A DNA stretch of 8,560 bases from Neptuniibacter sp. (lineage in GTDB: Bacteria; Pseudomonadota; Gammaproteobacteria; Pseudomonadales; Balneatricaceae). The DNA lies in assembly GCA_030149405.1 (NCBI GenBank), contig JASBRM010000048.1, positions 1-8,560 of the forward strand, read 5' to 3'. The notes beneath the pieces are model-generated. The model searched no databases, was not told the origin of the DNA, and worked only from the letters and a program-made list of their open reading frames with translations. Below are positions 1-5,348 of the stretch, in pieces (position 1 is the stretch's first letter; each line of letters begins with the position of its first letter). A program made the position numbers and the translations under genes.

Positions 1-631
1 CAACACCCATTGGCATGGTGATCATACTCAGGGAAATTTGCACTTCGGTCACAGTGCAAAAATCGTTGCACACGATAATGTTCGCGAAAGGTTACTGACT
101 TCTCAGGAAGTGAAACTGTTCAAAATGGTGACAGAGCCATACCCGGAACATGCACTACCCTCCATTACCTATCAAAAAGAACTGACACTGCATATCAACA
201 GTGAAGAGGTTGCCGTAATGCATCTGCCGGGTGGGCATACCGATGGTGACTCAGTGGTATTCTTCAAAAAGGCGAATGTCGTGCATATGGGTGATCTATA
301 CTTCAACGGTTTTTTCCCATTTGTTGATGTCCAAAATGGTGGCAGCGTATTGCAGATGTCTAAAAATGTGACTGATGTGATTAATATGATTGATGATAAG
401 ACAGTAGTCATACCAGGACATGGCCCGGTTTCTAATAAAGCAGAACTGACCGATTTTCGGGATATGCTACGAGGCACTTATTCAGAAGTAACAGCAATGC
501 GAGCTAAAGGAATGAACCTTGGGCAGATGCAGGTAGAGGGTTTATCTGCAGACTGGATTGACTGGACGGATGGCTTTCTTTCCGAACAGGTTTGGATTGG
601 GATTGTGAATAGTAGTATTGATAAGGACTAA
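1..631 (+). CDS. MBL-fold metallo-hydrolase, 5'-truncated by the window edge
   Basis: Probable zinc hydrolase of the metallo-beta-lactamase fold superfamily; its substrate cannot be told. The reading frame is open from base 2, so the gene starts outside the window and 209 C-terminal residues are visible. The first visible residues carry the first metal motif, THWHGDH (HxHxDH, bases 5-25). Further ligands follow in the usual order: His in GGHTDGD (236-238), Asp in MGDLYF (293-295) and His in PGHGPV (419-421). An in-frame TTG at 38 is not the start, because it lies downstream of the metal motif. The conserved core is complete from motif 1 onward; only the N-terminal part, including any signal peptide, is unseen. 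The gene ends in a strong terminator that includes its stop codon. The fold and metal site are sure; calling it a lactamase, glyoxalase II or lactonase would be guesswork. Confidence 0.9.
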   Translation, partial: NTHWHGDHTQGNLHFGHSAKIVAHDNVRERLLTSQEVKLFKMVTEPYPEHALPSITYQKELTLHINSEEVAVMHLPGGHTDGDSVVFFKKANVVHMGDLYFNGFFPFVDVQNGGSVLQMSKNVTDVINMIDDKTVVIPGHGPVSNKAELTDFRDMLRGTYSEVTAMRAKGMNLGQMQVEGLSADWIDWTDGFLSEQVWIGIVNSSIDKD

Positions 632-652
632 AAAGCCTTTGGCTTTTTAGTC
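626..652 (+). terminator. Rho-independent terminator of the MBL gene
   Basis: A perfect 12-bp inverted repeat (626-637 and 641-652) has a 3-base TTT loop. The descending arm contains five T. The ascending arm includes the TAA stop codon (629-631), so the hairpin begins inside the coding region. Because the stem is symmetric, with an A-run in one arm and a T-run in the other, it could also stop minus-strand transcripts leaving the cassette array. Confidence 0.75.
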
Positions 653-732
653 AGCACGCTTGGCCTTTCAGGCAGCACGCTTCGCTACGAGTAGCTAGAA
701 CGCGGCTGCGCCGCTGCTAGTGGCTAGGAAAA
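652..732. repeat. Short repeats and hairpins at the left edge of the cassette array
   Basis: This non-coding stretch holds a 10-bp direct repeat, CAGCACGCTT (652-661 and 673-682), and a small hairpin GCCT-ttc-AGGC (663-673). A GC-rich imperfect hairpin at 695-720 has CTAG outer ends and a GCGGC-tgc-GCCGC core (702-714). It may be a decayed attC or the old array boundary. No ORF is supported here. Confidence 0.4.
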
Positions 733-825
733 GCTCTAACGCTTTTGTAATGGGCCGCGGTGCTGCGAAGCAGCGCATTTTGCGGTCCAGCCCGAAGGGC
801 GATTATTAACAAACTTGTTATGAGC
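733..825 (-). other. attC site of cassette A (attC1)
   Basis: The site starts 10 bases after the stop codon of the 115-aa gene. On the minus strand it opens with GCTCATAACAAG and closes with CGTTAGAGC, and the outer arms pair imperfectly. Inside are an inverted repeat near the apex (GCTGC-gaa-GCAGC, plus 762-774) and a GCCC/GGGC pair at 791-800. It has diverged from the other two sites, so its subfamily differs. The exact bottom-strand fold was not computed. Confidence 0.65.
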
Positions 826-832
826 CATATGC

Positions 833-1180
833 TCAATAAAACTCTGAAACTACGAGGCCTGGCCACACCAAAGCAACTACAAGCCCAACTGTAAGCTGAG
901 CAAGATGCTTCTTCCCTGAACCTGCAGTAGTAAACCTATATATCAACTCAGTACACCCAACTAATAATAAACATGGAATAACCAGTGACTTAGTGATGGC
1001 AGTTAAAGCGACAATGTTCATATTTTCAATAGCTACAAATATCATTGGAAAAGCACATATAACTGCAGCTACGAATAGCTCAAAAAAGAAACCTTTTCGC
1101 TTCCGCGAACGATAGAGGATTTCCGAAATTCCAATTACAATTGGCCATAAAACTACGATAAAAATGAAACCTAGAGCCAT
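833..1180 (-). CDS. Cassette A: small hypothetical inner-membrane protein
   Basis: I do not recognise the family. The 115-residue product is strongly hydrophobic. It has probable membrane segments at about residues 3-21, 32-50, 56-75 and 94-111. The loops are basic: RSRKRKG after the first segment and GSGKKH before the last, which suggests four membrane spans. The ATG at 1180 is chosen because it is the first Met; the next in-frame ATG is about 45 codons on and would delete the first span. The adjacent AAAGG is too close to serve as ribosome binding site, but GAGG ten bases upstream, formed by the end of the preceding attC core (GTTATGAGG), could act as one. Size, strand and position directly before an attC fit a cassette gene. 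Its function is unknown. Confidence 0.7.
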   Translation of the reverse strand: MALGFIFIVVLWPIVIGISEILYRSRKRKGFFFELFVAAVICAFPMIFVAIENMNIVALTAITKSLVIPCLLLVGCTELIYRFTTAGSGKKHLAQLTVGLVVALVWPGLVVSEFY

Positions 1181-1192
1181 CCTTTGCTAGCC

Positions 1193-1278
1193 TCATAACG
1201 CCCAACATAAAGGGCAGACAAAGCAGCGCTTTGGCTGTCCAAGCCCGCAGGACGGCTTTTGATGTTCTTGTTATGCGG
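1193..1278 (-). other. attC site of cassette B (attC2)
   Basis: On the minus strand the site runs from CGCATAACAAG to GGGCGTTATGAG. Outer core boxes CATAAC/GTTATG are complementary. Inner boxes AACAT (minus, near 1265) and ATGTT (near 1205) pair. A central imperfect hairpin (about 1213-1240) has AAAGC/GCTTT arms. Much of the sequence is shared with attC3 (AACAAGAACATCAAAAG at one end, GCCCTTTATGTTG at the other), while the middle differs, as is usual for sites of one chromosomal integron. Confidence 0.85.
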
Positions 1279-1280
1279 AA

Positions 1281-1595
1281 CTAGCAATCTGTTGTATAGA
1301 CCGAATCTCGGTGTGCCCATAATCCCTCATTCTCACCTGTAGAAAGTTTAATTTCTTTATCCTTACTGAAAAGATATTGAACCCGCTCCTCGGTTAGGTT
1401 TGTCCAGCTCGCGATTGTTCTTGTGGTACGCTAATTGCCACCAACCGAGTTTTCTTTAAGCCAAGCATTCACTCTGGCAGTTTCTGATTTATCTCGGATT
1501 TTCTGATGAATGTATTGGATGAGATAAACAGTGATTCCAGCAATCGAACCGCCTGATGCACCGATTACAATACCTTCCCAAATACTACAGTCCAT
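1281..1595 (-). pseudogene. Cassette B gene interrupted by an in-frame TAG
   Basis: An ATG at 1595 follows a good ribosome site (AAGGAG, 9-base spacing) and opens a 54-codon frame ending in TAG at 1433-1431. The same frame stays open for 49 more codons to a second TAG at 1283-1281, three bases before attC2. The N-terminal half has a glycine-rich membrane segment at about residues 7-28 (VIGASGGSIAG, then VYLIQYI) and then a charged linker. The part after the stop (IASWTNLTEERVQYLFSKD, then KEIKLS) resembles the small helix-turn-helix-like tail of a hypothetical family found in many Gram-negatives, by my memory of its pattern. So this looks like one protein of about 103-104 residues with a nonsense mutation. 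Alternatives are a functional 54-aa peptide, stop readthrough or a sequencing error. Confidence 0.65.
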
Positions 1596-1612
1596 GTAAT
1601 TGGTCTCCTTTT

Positions 1613-1692
1613 ACGCATAACGCTCAACATAAAGGGCCATAGCGCAGCTGCGGTCTAAGCCTGCAGGGCGACTTTTGATGTTCTTGTTATAA
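1613..1692 (-). other. attC site of cassette C (attC3)
   Basis: On the minus strand the site runs from CTTATAACAAG to GAGCGTTATGCG. Boxes TAAC/GTTA and AACAT/ATGTT pair, with a CGCAGCTGCG palindrome at the apex (plus 1642-1651). It is a close relative of attC2, sharing AACAAGAACATCAAAAG and GCCCTTTATGTTG, with a different centre. It overlaps the stop codon of the 96-aa gene: the TAA lies within the TTATAAC core. Confidence 0.85.
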
Positions 1693-1977
1693 GTCATGTT
1701 CTATGACTTCCCTGTTCGTTAATAGCCATACCTGAATTAATGCATAAAGGTATGCAGATATTCCAAAGCTAACTAATGAAAGTGAAACTATTGCTTCGAA
1801 ATAATTTGTTAAATAGATATTAATCACACCGACTGAAAGCGCTACGAGGGAAAGGAGAAAGCATGAAGCAGCACAGAATTGAATTCCTTTGTATGTTTTG
1901 ATGCCGAGTGCCCCATACCTTATATACCAAGGGGCACTTTTCCATAGCTCATGATCCTTATTGATTTTCAAATGCAT
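1687..1977 (-). CDS. Cassette C: small hypothetical membrane protein
   Basis: The family is not recognised. The 96-residue product has a soluble, aromatic-rich N-terminus (residues 1-30, including ELWKSAPWYIRYG). Two probable membrane helices follow at about 33-55 and 60-86, and the tail is short and charged (NREVIEHDL). The ATG at 1977 is supported by AAAGGA five bases upstream, about 20 bases after the cassette's 5' core GTTATAGG, so the leader is very short. The stop codon is built into the attC core. This is typical cassette architecture: one gene filling almost the whole unit. The membrane location is inferred from hydrophobicity, and no function can be given. Confidence 0.7.
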   Translation of the reverse strand: MHLKINKDHELWKSAPWYIRYGALGIKTYKGIQFCAASCFLLSLVALSVGVINIYLTNYFEAIVSLSLVSFGISAYLYALIQVWLLTNREVIEHDL

Positions 1978-2001
1978 AGTTCCTTTATGACCTATAACAT
2001 T

Positions 2002-2088
2002 TTAATAACGAGCGTGCGTGTTTTTCTGCCGTGAAGGAAAGTTTGAAGGGCTGTAATTAATTGAATCTAAATAGCTTTTAGACAGCAC
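2002..2088 (-). CDS. Possible 28-codon small ORF at the array edge
   Basis: A GTG at 2088 follows GGAGG with a 9-base spacing, the best Shine-Dalgarno in this segment. It opens 28 codons ending in TAA at 2004-2002. The predicted peptide starts MLSKSYLDSINYSPSNF and ends NTHARY, is hydrophilic, and has no recognised domain. Its last codons lie in one copy of the repeat described at 2007-2153. The frame continues upstream to about 2244, but that longer ORF runs across the repeats and the junction and is not credible. Only the ribosome site supports translation, so this is weak. Confidence 0.25.
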   Translation of the reverse strand: MLSKSYLDSINYSPSNFPSRQKNTHARY

Positions 2089-2153
2089 TGCTATTTTCCT
2101 CCGATAAAAACGAGCATGCGCGTTTTGATGACTGACTGTGCGCGTTATTCTGC
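2007..2153. repeat. Three diverged copies of a GTGCGYGTT-type repeat
   Basis: Copies lie at 2007-2028 and 2109-2130 (18 of 22 bases alike, both starting AACGAGC). A third, shorter copy at 2138-2153 matches 2014-2029 in 14 of 16 bases. The block is bounded by an inverted pair, AATAACG (2004-2010) and CGTTATT (2143-2149). A further hairpin is ACTGTGC/GCACAGT (2135-2141 and 2152-2158). The outer pair resembles attC core boxes, so the block could be a long decayed attC, but the arms beyond the core pair poorly. Confidence 0.5.
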
Positions 2154-2175
2154 ACAGTAAATTCCCTAAATGCCT

Positions 2176-2204
2176 AATATGTAATCGTTTTATATAAAAC
2201 GCAA
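2176..2204 (-). promoter_or_regulatory. Weak candidate promoter reading into the array, overlapping a 16-bp palindrome
   Basis: On the minus strand a poor -35 (TTGCGT) and a modest -10 (CATATT) are 17 bases apart. The spacer contains most of a perfect palindrome, CGTTTTATATAAAACG (2186-2201), which could be an operator or a cruciform. A second inverted pair, CGTTTTGAT (2121-2129... on plus, about 2121-2129) and ATCAAAACG (2207-2215), encloses it. The position at the 5' end of the cassettes suits an array promoter, but the match to consensus is weak. Confidence 0.2.
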
Positions 2205-2217
2205 GGATCAAAACGAC

Positions 2218-2305
2218 TAGGCTTCGCCCGCGGTTTGGCCGCATAGGTAAACGGTAGCGTTGTGCTTAACGATAAGGCTCATGCGGTCTGTCGATTCAAT
2301 TCGCT
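2218..2305 (-). pseudogene. Truncated RidA/YjgF-family gene, N-terminal remnant
   Basis: In a frame different from alr, and just after its stop, the minus strand encodes TERIESTDRMSLIVKHNATV followed directly by YLCGQTAGEA and a TAG at the array junction (2220-2218). The pattern of RMS, VKHN, TVYLCGQ matches the start of RidA (YjgF/YER057c/UK114) proteins, imine deaminases of about 115-130 residues. Only about 30 residues remain; the rest, including the conserved C-terminal Arg and Glu of the active site, is absent from the window. No good start codon lies upstream in frame, so even the 5' end may be damaged. A ridA next to alanine racemase fits known dad-type neighbourhoods. The family call rests on remembered motif similarity. 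What removed the remainder, array insertion or deletion, is inference. Confidence 0.6.
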
Positions 2306-2322
2306 CGGTGCTGAATTGGATC

Positions 2323-3399
2323 TCAGATGTATATTTTGTGCACTCGCCGGGTAATGCCTGTAAACAAGGTATACGGGATGGTATCGCAGTAGGTAGCGAC
2401 TTCTGATGCTTTGAGATTGTCACCCCAGAACTCAACCTGGCTACCAACGCCAGCGTCAGGTAGATCGGTGAGATCTACGGCCAGCATGTCCATAGATACA
2501 CGCCCAATAATTTGGGTACGTTTGCCATTAACCAGAACGGGGGTTCCGTTCCTGGCGTGGCGCGGATAACCGTCGGCATACCCCATTGCAACTGTACCTA
2601 CTTTACTGGGTTTATCACATACCCAGGTACCGCCATAACCCACCGCATCACCTGGTTTCAGGTCACGAACTGCGATCACTTCCGAAGTTAGGGACATGAC
2701 TGGCTGTAACTTGTCCGCGATCTTCTGAGGCTTTGAAAAAGGCGTAGCGCCATAGAGCATAATACCGGGGCGCTGCCATGATCTTATGGCATCAGGATGG
2801 GCCATTGTACCAGCAGAGTTTGCCAGGCTTTTGGGAGCATCAAGCTTGGATGTAATGGCATCGAAACAGCGAATCTGCTCATCCGTGCTACTTTTCTGAA
2901 GCTCATCAGCTGAGGCGAAGTGGCTCATCAAAACCACTTCCGCAACTTGAGGTAAGCTTTTCAATTCCTTAAAAGCGGCTTCATATTGATCCGGTTGTAT
3001 GCCTAATCGATGCATACCACTGTCCATTTTAAGCCAGATATTGATGGGCTTTGGTAGCTGAGTATCTGCTATGATTTTGATCTGGTCGATTGAGTGTACG
3101 GTACACCATAGGTTGTTCTGGCTGATGTAGTTGAGTTCATCACTAGTGAAAAAGCCTTCTAAGAGAAGAATCGGCAAAGTGATTCCTGCATCACGCAATT
3201 CAACGGCTTCTTCAATACAGGCTACGCCAAATGCATCGGCAATGTCGGCAAGAGCATGGGCCACTTTAATCGCGCCATGTCCATAGGCATCTGCTTTGAT
3301 AATGGCGACAGCATTATTTTCGGGAGATGCATTTTTAGCCAGAAGATAGTTGTGGCGTAATGCATTCAGATTAATGGTCGCAGCTGCCGCTCTAGCCAT
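2323..3399 (-). CDS. alr: Alanine racemase, PLP-dependent
   Basis: Interconverts L- and D-alanine in the cytoplasm, supplying D-Ala for peptidoglycan or opening D-Ala catabolism. The 358-residue length is normal for the family. The N-terminal TIM barrel carries the PLP-binding lysine in IIKADAYGHG (Lys35). MDSGMHRLG, LMSHFASAD and GIMLYG are further barrel motifs. The C-terminal beta domain shows VGYGGTW with the catalytic Tyr, MGYADGYPR, and VSMDM. The ATG at 3399 is preferred, with GGAG five bases upstream. A TTG at 3429 would put its codon in the likely -10 box. The gene is followed at once by a RidA-like remnant. Such linkage, as in dad loci, hints at a catabolic DadX-type role, but anabolic Alr cannot be excluded by sequence. 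Confidence 0.95.
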   Translation of the reverse strand: MARAAAATINLNALRHNYLLAKNASPENNAVAIIKADAYGHGAIKVAHALADIADAFGVACIEEAVELRDAGITLPILLLEGFFTSDELNYISQNNLWCTVHSIDQIKIIADTQLPKPINIWLKMDSGMHRLGIQPDQYEAAFKELKSLPQVAEVVLMSHFASADELQKSSTDEQIRCFDAITSKLDAPKSLANSAGTMAHPDAIRSWQRPGIMLYGATPFSKPQKIADKLQPVMSLTSEVIAVRDLKPGDAVGYGGTWVCDKPSKVGTVAMGYADGYPRHARNGTPVLVNGKRTQIIGRVSMDMLAVDLTDLPDAGVGSQVEFWGDNLKASEVATYCDTIPYTLFTGITRRVHKIYI

Positions 3400-3428
3400 A
3401 GAGACTCCAGAAAAATAAGAAGGTAACA

Positions 3429-3456
3429 AGTATCTTTAAAAAACCGTAAGGGTCAA
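3429..3456 (-). promoter_or_regulatory. Candidate sigma-70 promoter of alr
   Basis: On the minus strand TTGACC (plus 3451-3456, five of six to consensus) and GATACT (3429-3434, four of six) are separated by 16 bases. This predicts a start of transcription near 3422 and a leader of about 23 bases before the ATG at 3399. Confidence 0.5.
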
Positions 3457-3742
3457 TGGTTTAAGAGCACTCCATTGTAGTTTATAACTATTGGTGTAAA
3501 TCAAACAGCCTGTAACTGAATGACCTTTGGTACCCTGGTAATTTAAAGAATATAGAGACGTGTGAGTATGTGTACACCTCATTCTTTCTGAAGAATGCAT
3601 AAATGTTGGGGAACCTACGAATAAGTCAGAGAGTTTCTCTGCAGAAGATAAAACGGTCTAATGCGAAAAAGGCTGCGCTGCGTAATGACGAGTCCTTTTC
3701 AAACTGCTTGTTCCTTAATGCTCGCTTGGGGAAAATGTTTCA
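3457..3742. other. Divergent intergenic region without a gene
   Basis: The stretch separates divergent alr and gabD, and no credible ORF is seen. It contains short palindromes that could bind regulators: TACC-ct-GGTA (about 3530-3540), GTGTACAC (3570-3577), and CATTCTT-tctg-AAGAATG (3580-3597, 7-bp arms). No riboswitch or tRNA is recognised. Its length, over 300 bases, is generous for two simple promoters and suggests regulation. Confidence 0.5.
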
Positions 3743-3771
3743 TTTCAATGAACGTAAAGTCATCGCATAAT
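3739..3771 (+). promoter_or_regulatory. Candidate gabD promoter with an overlapping inverted repeat
   Basis: A -10 box CATAAT (3766-3771, five of six) lies about 42 bases before the ATG. The -35 is poor (TTTCAA at 3743-3748, 17-base spacer) and sits inside the perfect inverted repeat TTCATT-tc-AATGAA (3739-3752). A weak -35 covered by a palindrome suggests activator or repressor control. The regulator is not in the window. Confidence 0.4.
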
Positions 3772-3812
3772 TTTTACACGTAGTTGTTTAGTAGGTGTTT
3801 AAGAGAATAAAT

Positions 3813-5270
3813 ATGAGTATCCAGTTAAAAGATACCGGCCTATACAGAACGGATGCCTATATCAATGGGCAATGGGTTTCGGGTGATGAAGGTGAGGTGT
3901 TTGCTGTTTCAAACCCGGCTACGGGGGAGATCATTGCACAGGTAGCAAGTGTCTCAGCTGAGCAAACTTCAGAGGCCATTGCTGCAGCTGAACTTGCTAT
4001 GCAAAGTTGGCGGGCGTTACCCGCGAAAGCTCGATGTGATCTGTTGGAACGCTGGCATCAGCTGATTCTTGATAATAAGGAAGATCTGGCTCAGTTGATG
4101 ACTATGGAGCAGGGGAAGCCCCTTCATGAAGCCCGAGGCGAGGTTTTATATGGCGCTTCTTTCCTGAAGTGGTTTGCGGAGGAAGGCAAGCGTGTTTACG
4201 GAGACGTCCTACCCGCAACACCCGATCGCCGTAGTATCGTGATCAAACAACCTATTGGTGTTGTTGCAGCGATAACACCATGGAACTTTCCAAACGCTAT
4301 GATCACGCGCAAGGTTGCACCTGCTCTGGCGGTGGGATGTGCCATAGTGCTTAAACCTGCAGCTGAAACACCTCTTTCCGCATTGGCTTTAGCTGAGCTG
4401 GCTGAACGTGCGGGTCTGCCAGCAGGCCTCTTTAGTGTGTTACCCACCAGTGATGTTGTTGCCGTAGGCGGTGAGATGACTTCAAATCCAACCGTTAAGA
4501 AACTGACGTTCACAGGATCTACAGCGGTTGGTAAATTGTTGATGAGGCAGTGTGCCGATACCGTGAAACGCACATCCATGGAGTTAGGTGGTAATGCTCC
4601 TGTGATTATTTTTGATGATGCAGATTTGGAAAAAGCGGTTGCTGGGACACTGGTTTCTAAATACAGAAATTCCGGGCAAACCTGTATTTGTGCAAACCGG
4701 ATTATGGTTCAGGAAGGTATTTATGATGCCTTTGTTAAGAAATTTTCACAGGCAGTAAAAGGCTTCTGCATTGGTGATGGTTTGGACGAAAAAACGACTC
4801 ACGGACCTGTCATTACAGAAAAAGCGGCTCAGGAAATTCACTCGAAAGTAGAGTCAGCGGTTGCCGCAGGCGCTAAGGTAATCACAGGAGGGAAGATCAG
4901 TGATAAAGGTACTCATTTCTATGAACCGACTGTTCTAACAGATGTTAATGACCAGATGCGTTTATTTAAAGAAGAGATCTTTGGGCCGGTTGCACCCATT
5001 TTTAAGTTCTCTACTGAAGCTGAAGCGATTGCCATGGCAAATGACACTGAGTTTGGTTTAGCGGCTTATATTTATACGAACGATATGGGTTGTATATGGC
5101 GAGTTTCAGAAGGCATTGAATACGGAATGGTGGGCGTAAATGAGACCGCAATCAGTTCTGAAATAATCCCATTCGGTGGTGTGAAAGAATCGGGGCAGGG
5201 GCGTGAAGGTTCGAAATATGGCCTCGATGATTATTTAGAAACAAAATATATCTGTATTGGTGGAATCTAA
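3813..5270 (+). CDS. gabD: NAD(P)-dependent succinate/glutarate-semialdehyde dehydrogenase (GabD/DavD type)
   Basis: Oxidises a short semialdehyde (succinate or glutarate semialdehyde) to the dicarboxylate. It is a 485-residue cytosolic aldehyde dehydrogenase of normal length. Visible motifs: PWNFP with Asn158, LKPAAETP for cofactor binding, FTGSTAVG at the Rossmann turn, MELGGNAP with general base Glu257, and GQTCICANR with catalytic Cys291. The second Cys293, also in E. coli and human SSADH, allows a redox-sensitive disulfide. The C-terminal GGVKESGQGREG and LETKYICIGGI are also typical. The ATG at 3813 (AAGAG, 7-base spacing) is chosen over an in-frame GTG at 3795, which lacks a ribosome site and adds residues absent from relatives. 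It lies 78 bases upstream of a DUF1338 gene on the same strand. GABA, lysine and 5-aminovalerate routes all fit, and substrate preference cannot be decided here. Confidence 0.9.
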   Translation: MSIQLKDTGLYRTDAYINGQWVSGDEGEVFAVSNPATGEIIAQVASVSAEQTSEAIAAAELAMQSWRALPAKARCDLLERWHQLILDNKEDLAQLMTMEQGKPLHEARGEVLYGASFLKWFAEEGKRVYGDVLPATPDRRSIVIKQPIGVVAAITPWNFPNAMITRKVAPALAVGCAIVLKPAAETPLSALALAELAERAGLPAGLFSVLPTSDVVAVGGEMTSNPTVKKLTFTGSTAVGKLLMRQCADTVKRTSMELGGNAPVIIFDDADLEKAVAGTLVSKYRNSGQTCICANRIMVQEGIYDAFVKKFSQAVKGFCIGDGLDEKTTHGPVITEKAAQEIHSKVESAVAAGAKVITGGKISDKGTHFYEPTVLTDVNDQMRLFKEEIFGPVAPIFKFSTEAEAIAMANDTEFGLAAYIYTNDMGCIWRVSEGIEYGMVGVNETAISSEIIPFGGVKESGQGREGSKYGLDDYLETKYICIGGI

Positions 5271-5301
5271 AGCCCCAATTGATGTTTGAGGAATTCTCAT
5301 T

Positions 5302-5326
5302 GATGCACCAGAATTAAAGGTGCGTC
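5302..5326 (+). promoter_or_regulatory. Intergenic hairpin between gabD and the DUF1338 gene
   Basis: GATGCACC (5302-5309) and GGTGCGTC (5319-5326) form an 8-bp stem with one G-T pair and a 9-base loop. No U-run follows, so it is not a standard terminator. It could stabilise or separate the two parts of a shared transcript. Confidence 0.35.
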
Positions 5327-5348
5327 CTTGAGATTGGAGGGCATCATC

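Larger units (their letters stand above)
733..1998 (-). mobile_element. Three-cassette integron array without a visible integrase (CALIN-like)
   Basis: Three attC-like sites alternate with small genes that all read on the minus strand, each attC lying just after a gene, as in integron cassettes. If the crossover falls inside GTT of each right-hand core box, the cassettes are C (1621-1997, 377 bp), B (1199-1620, 422 bp) and A (740-1198, 459 bp). Each cassette begins with a GTTATNN core complementary to the AAC-ending core at its own 3' end: A GTTATGAG/CTCATAAC, B GTTATGCG/CGCATAAC, C GTTATAGG/CTTATAAC with partial extension. This is expected of units that once circularised. No tyrosine recombinase gene is seen, and the 5' side of the array runs into a broken ridA and alr. 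Confidence 0.8.

Noticed and set aside
172..477. Minus-strand ORF inside the MBL gene
   Set aside because: The plus strand shows a complete set of metal-binding motifs; the opposite frame is a shadow.
626..652. Terminal inverted repeat of an insertion sequence
   Set aside because: No partner repeat or transposase is seen; loop, T-run and position after a stop codon fit a terminator.
1193..1692. CRISPR repeats
   Set aside because: The similar elements at 1193-1278 and 1613-1692 are long, folded, 420 bases apart and flanked by ORFs, which fits attC sites and not a CRISPR array.
2002..2244. An 80-codon minus-strand ORF
   Set aside because: It spans the ridA junction, palindromes and repeats, has no conserved domain, and only its last 28 codons have a ribosome site.
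2217..2447. A 76-codon minus-strand ORF
   Set aside because: Its first half lies out of frame inside alr. Only the last 30 or so codons resemble RidA, so the whole ORF is not a gene.
3400..3429. TTG start adding ten residues to Alr
   Set aside because: It overlaps the likely -10 box and has no ribosome site, while ATG 3399 has GGAG at good spacing.
3795..3812. GTG start for gabD
   Set aside because: No Shine-Dalgarno; ATG 3813 has AAGAG seven bases upstream and matches the usual N-terminus.
4196..4579. Minus-strand ORF inside gabD
   Set aside because: Antisense to conserved dehydrogenase motifs and with no recognisable protein.
5328..5348. TTG start for the DUF1338 gene
   Set aside because: The strong GGAGG lies inside this extension and serves ATG 5349.
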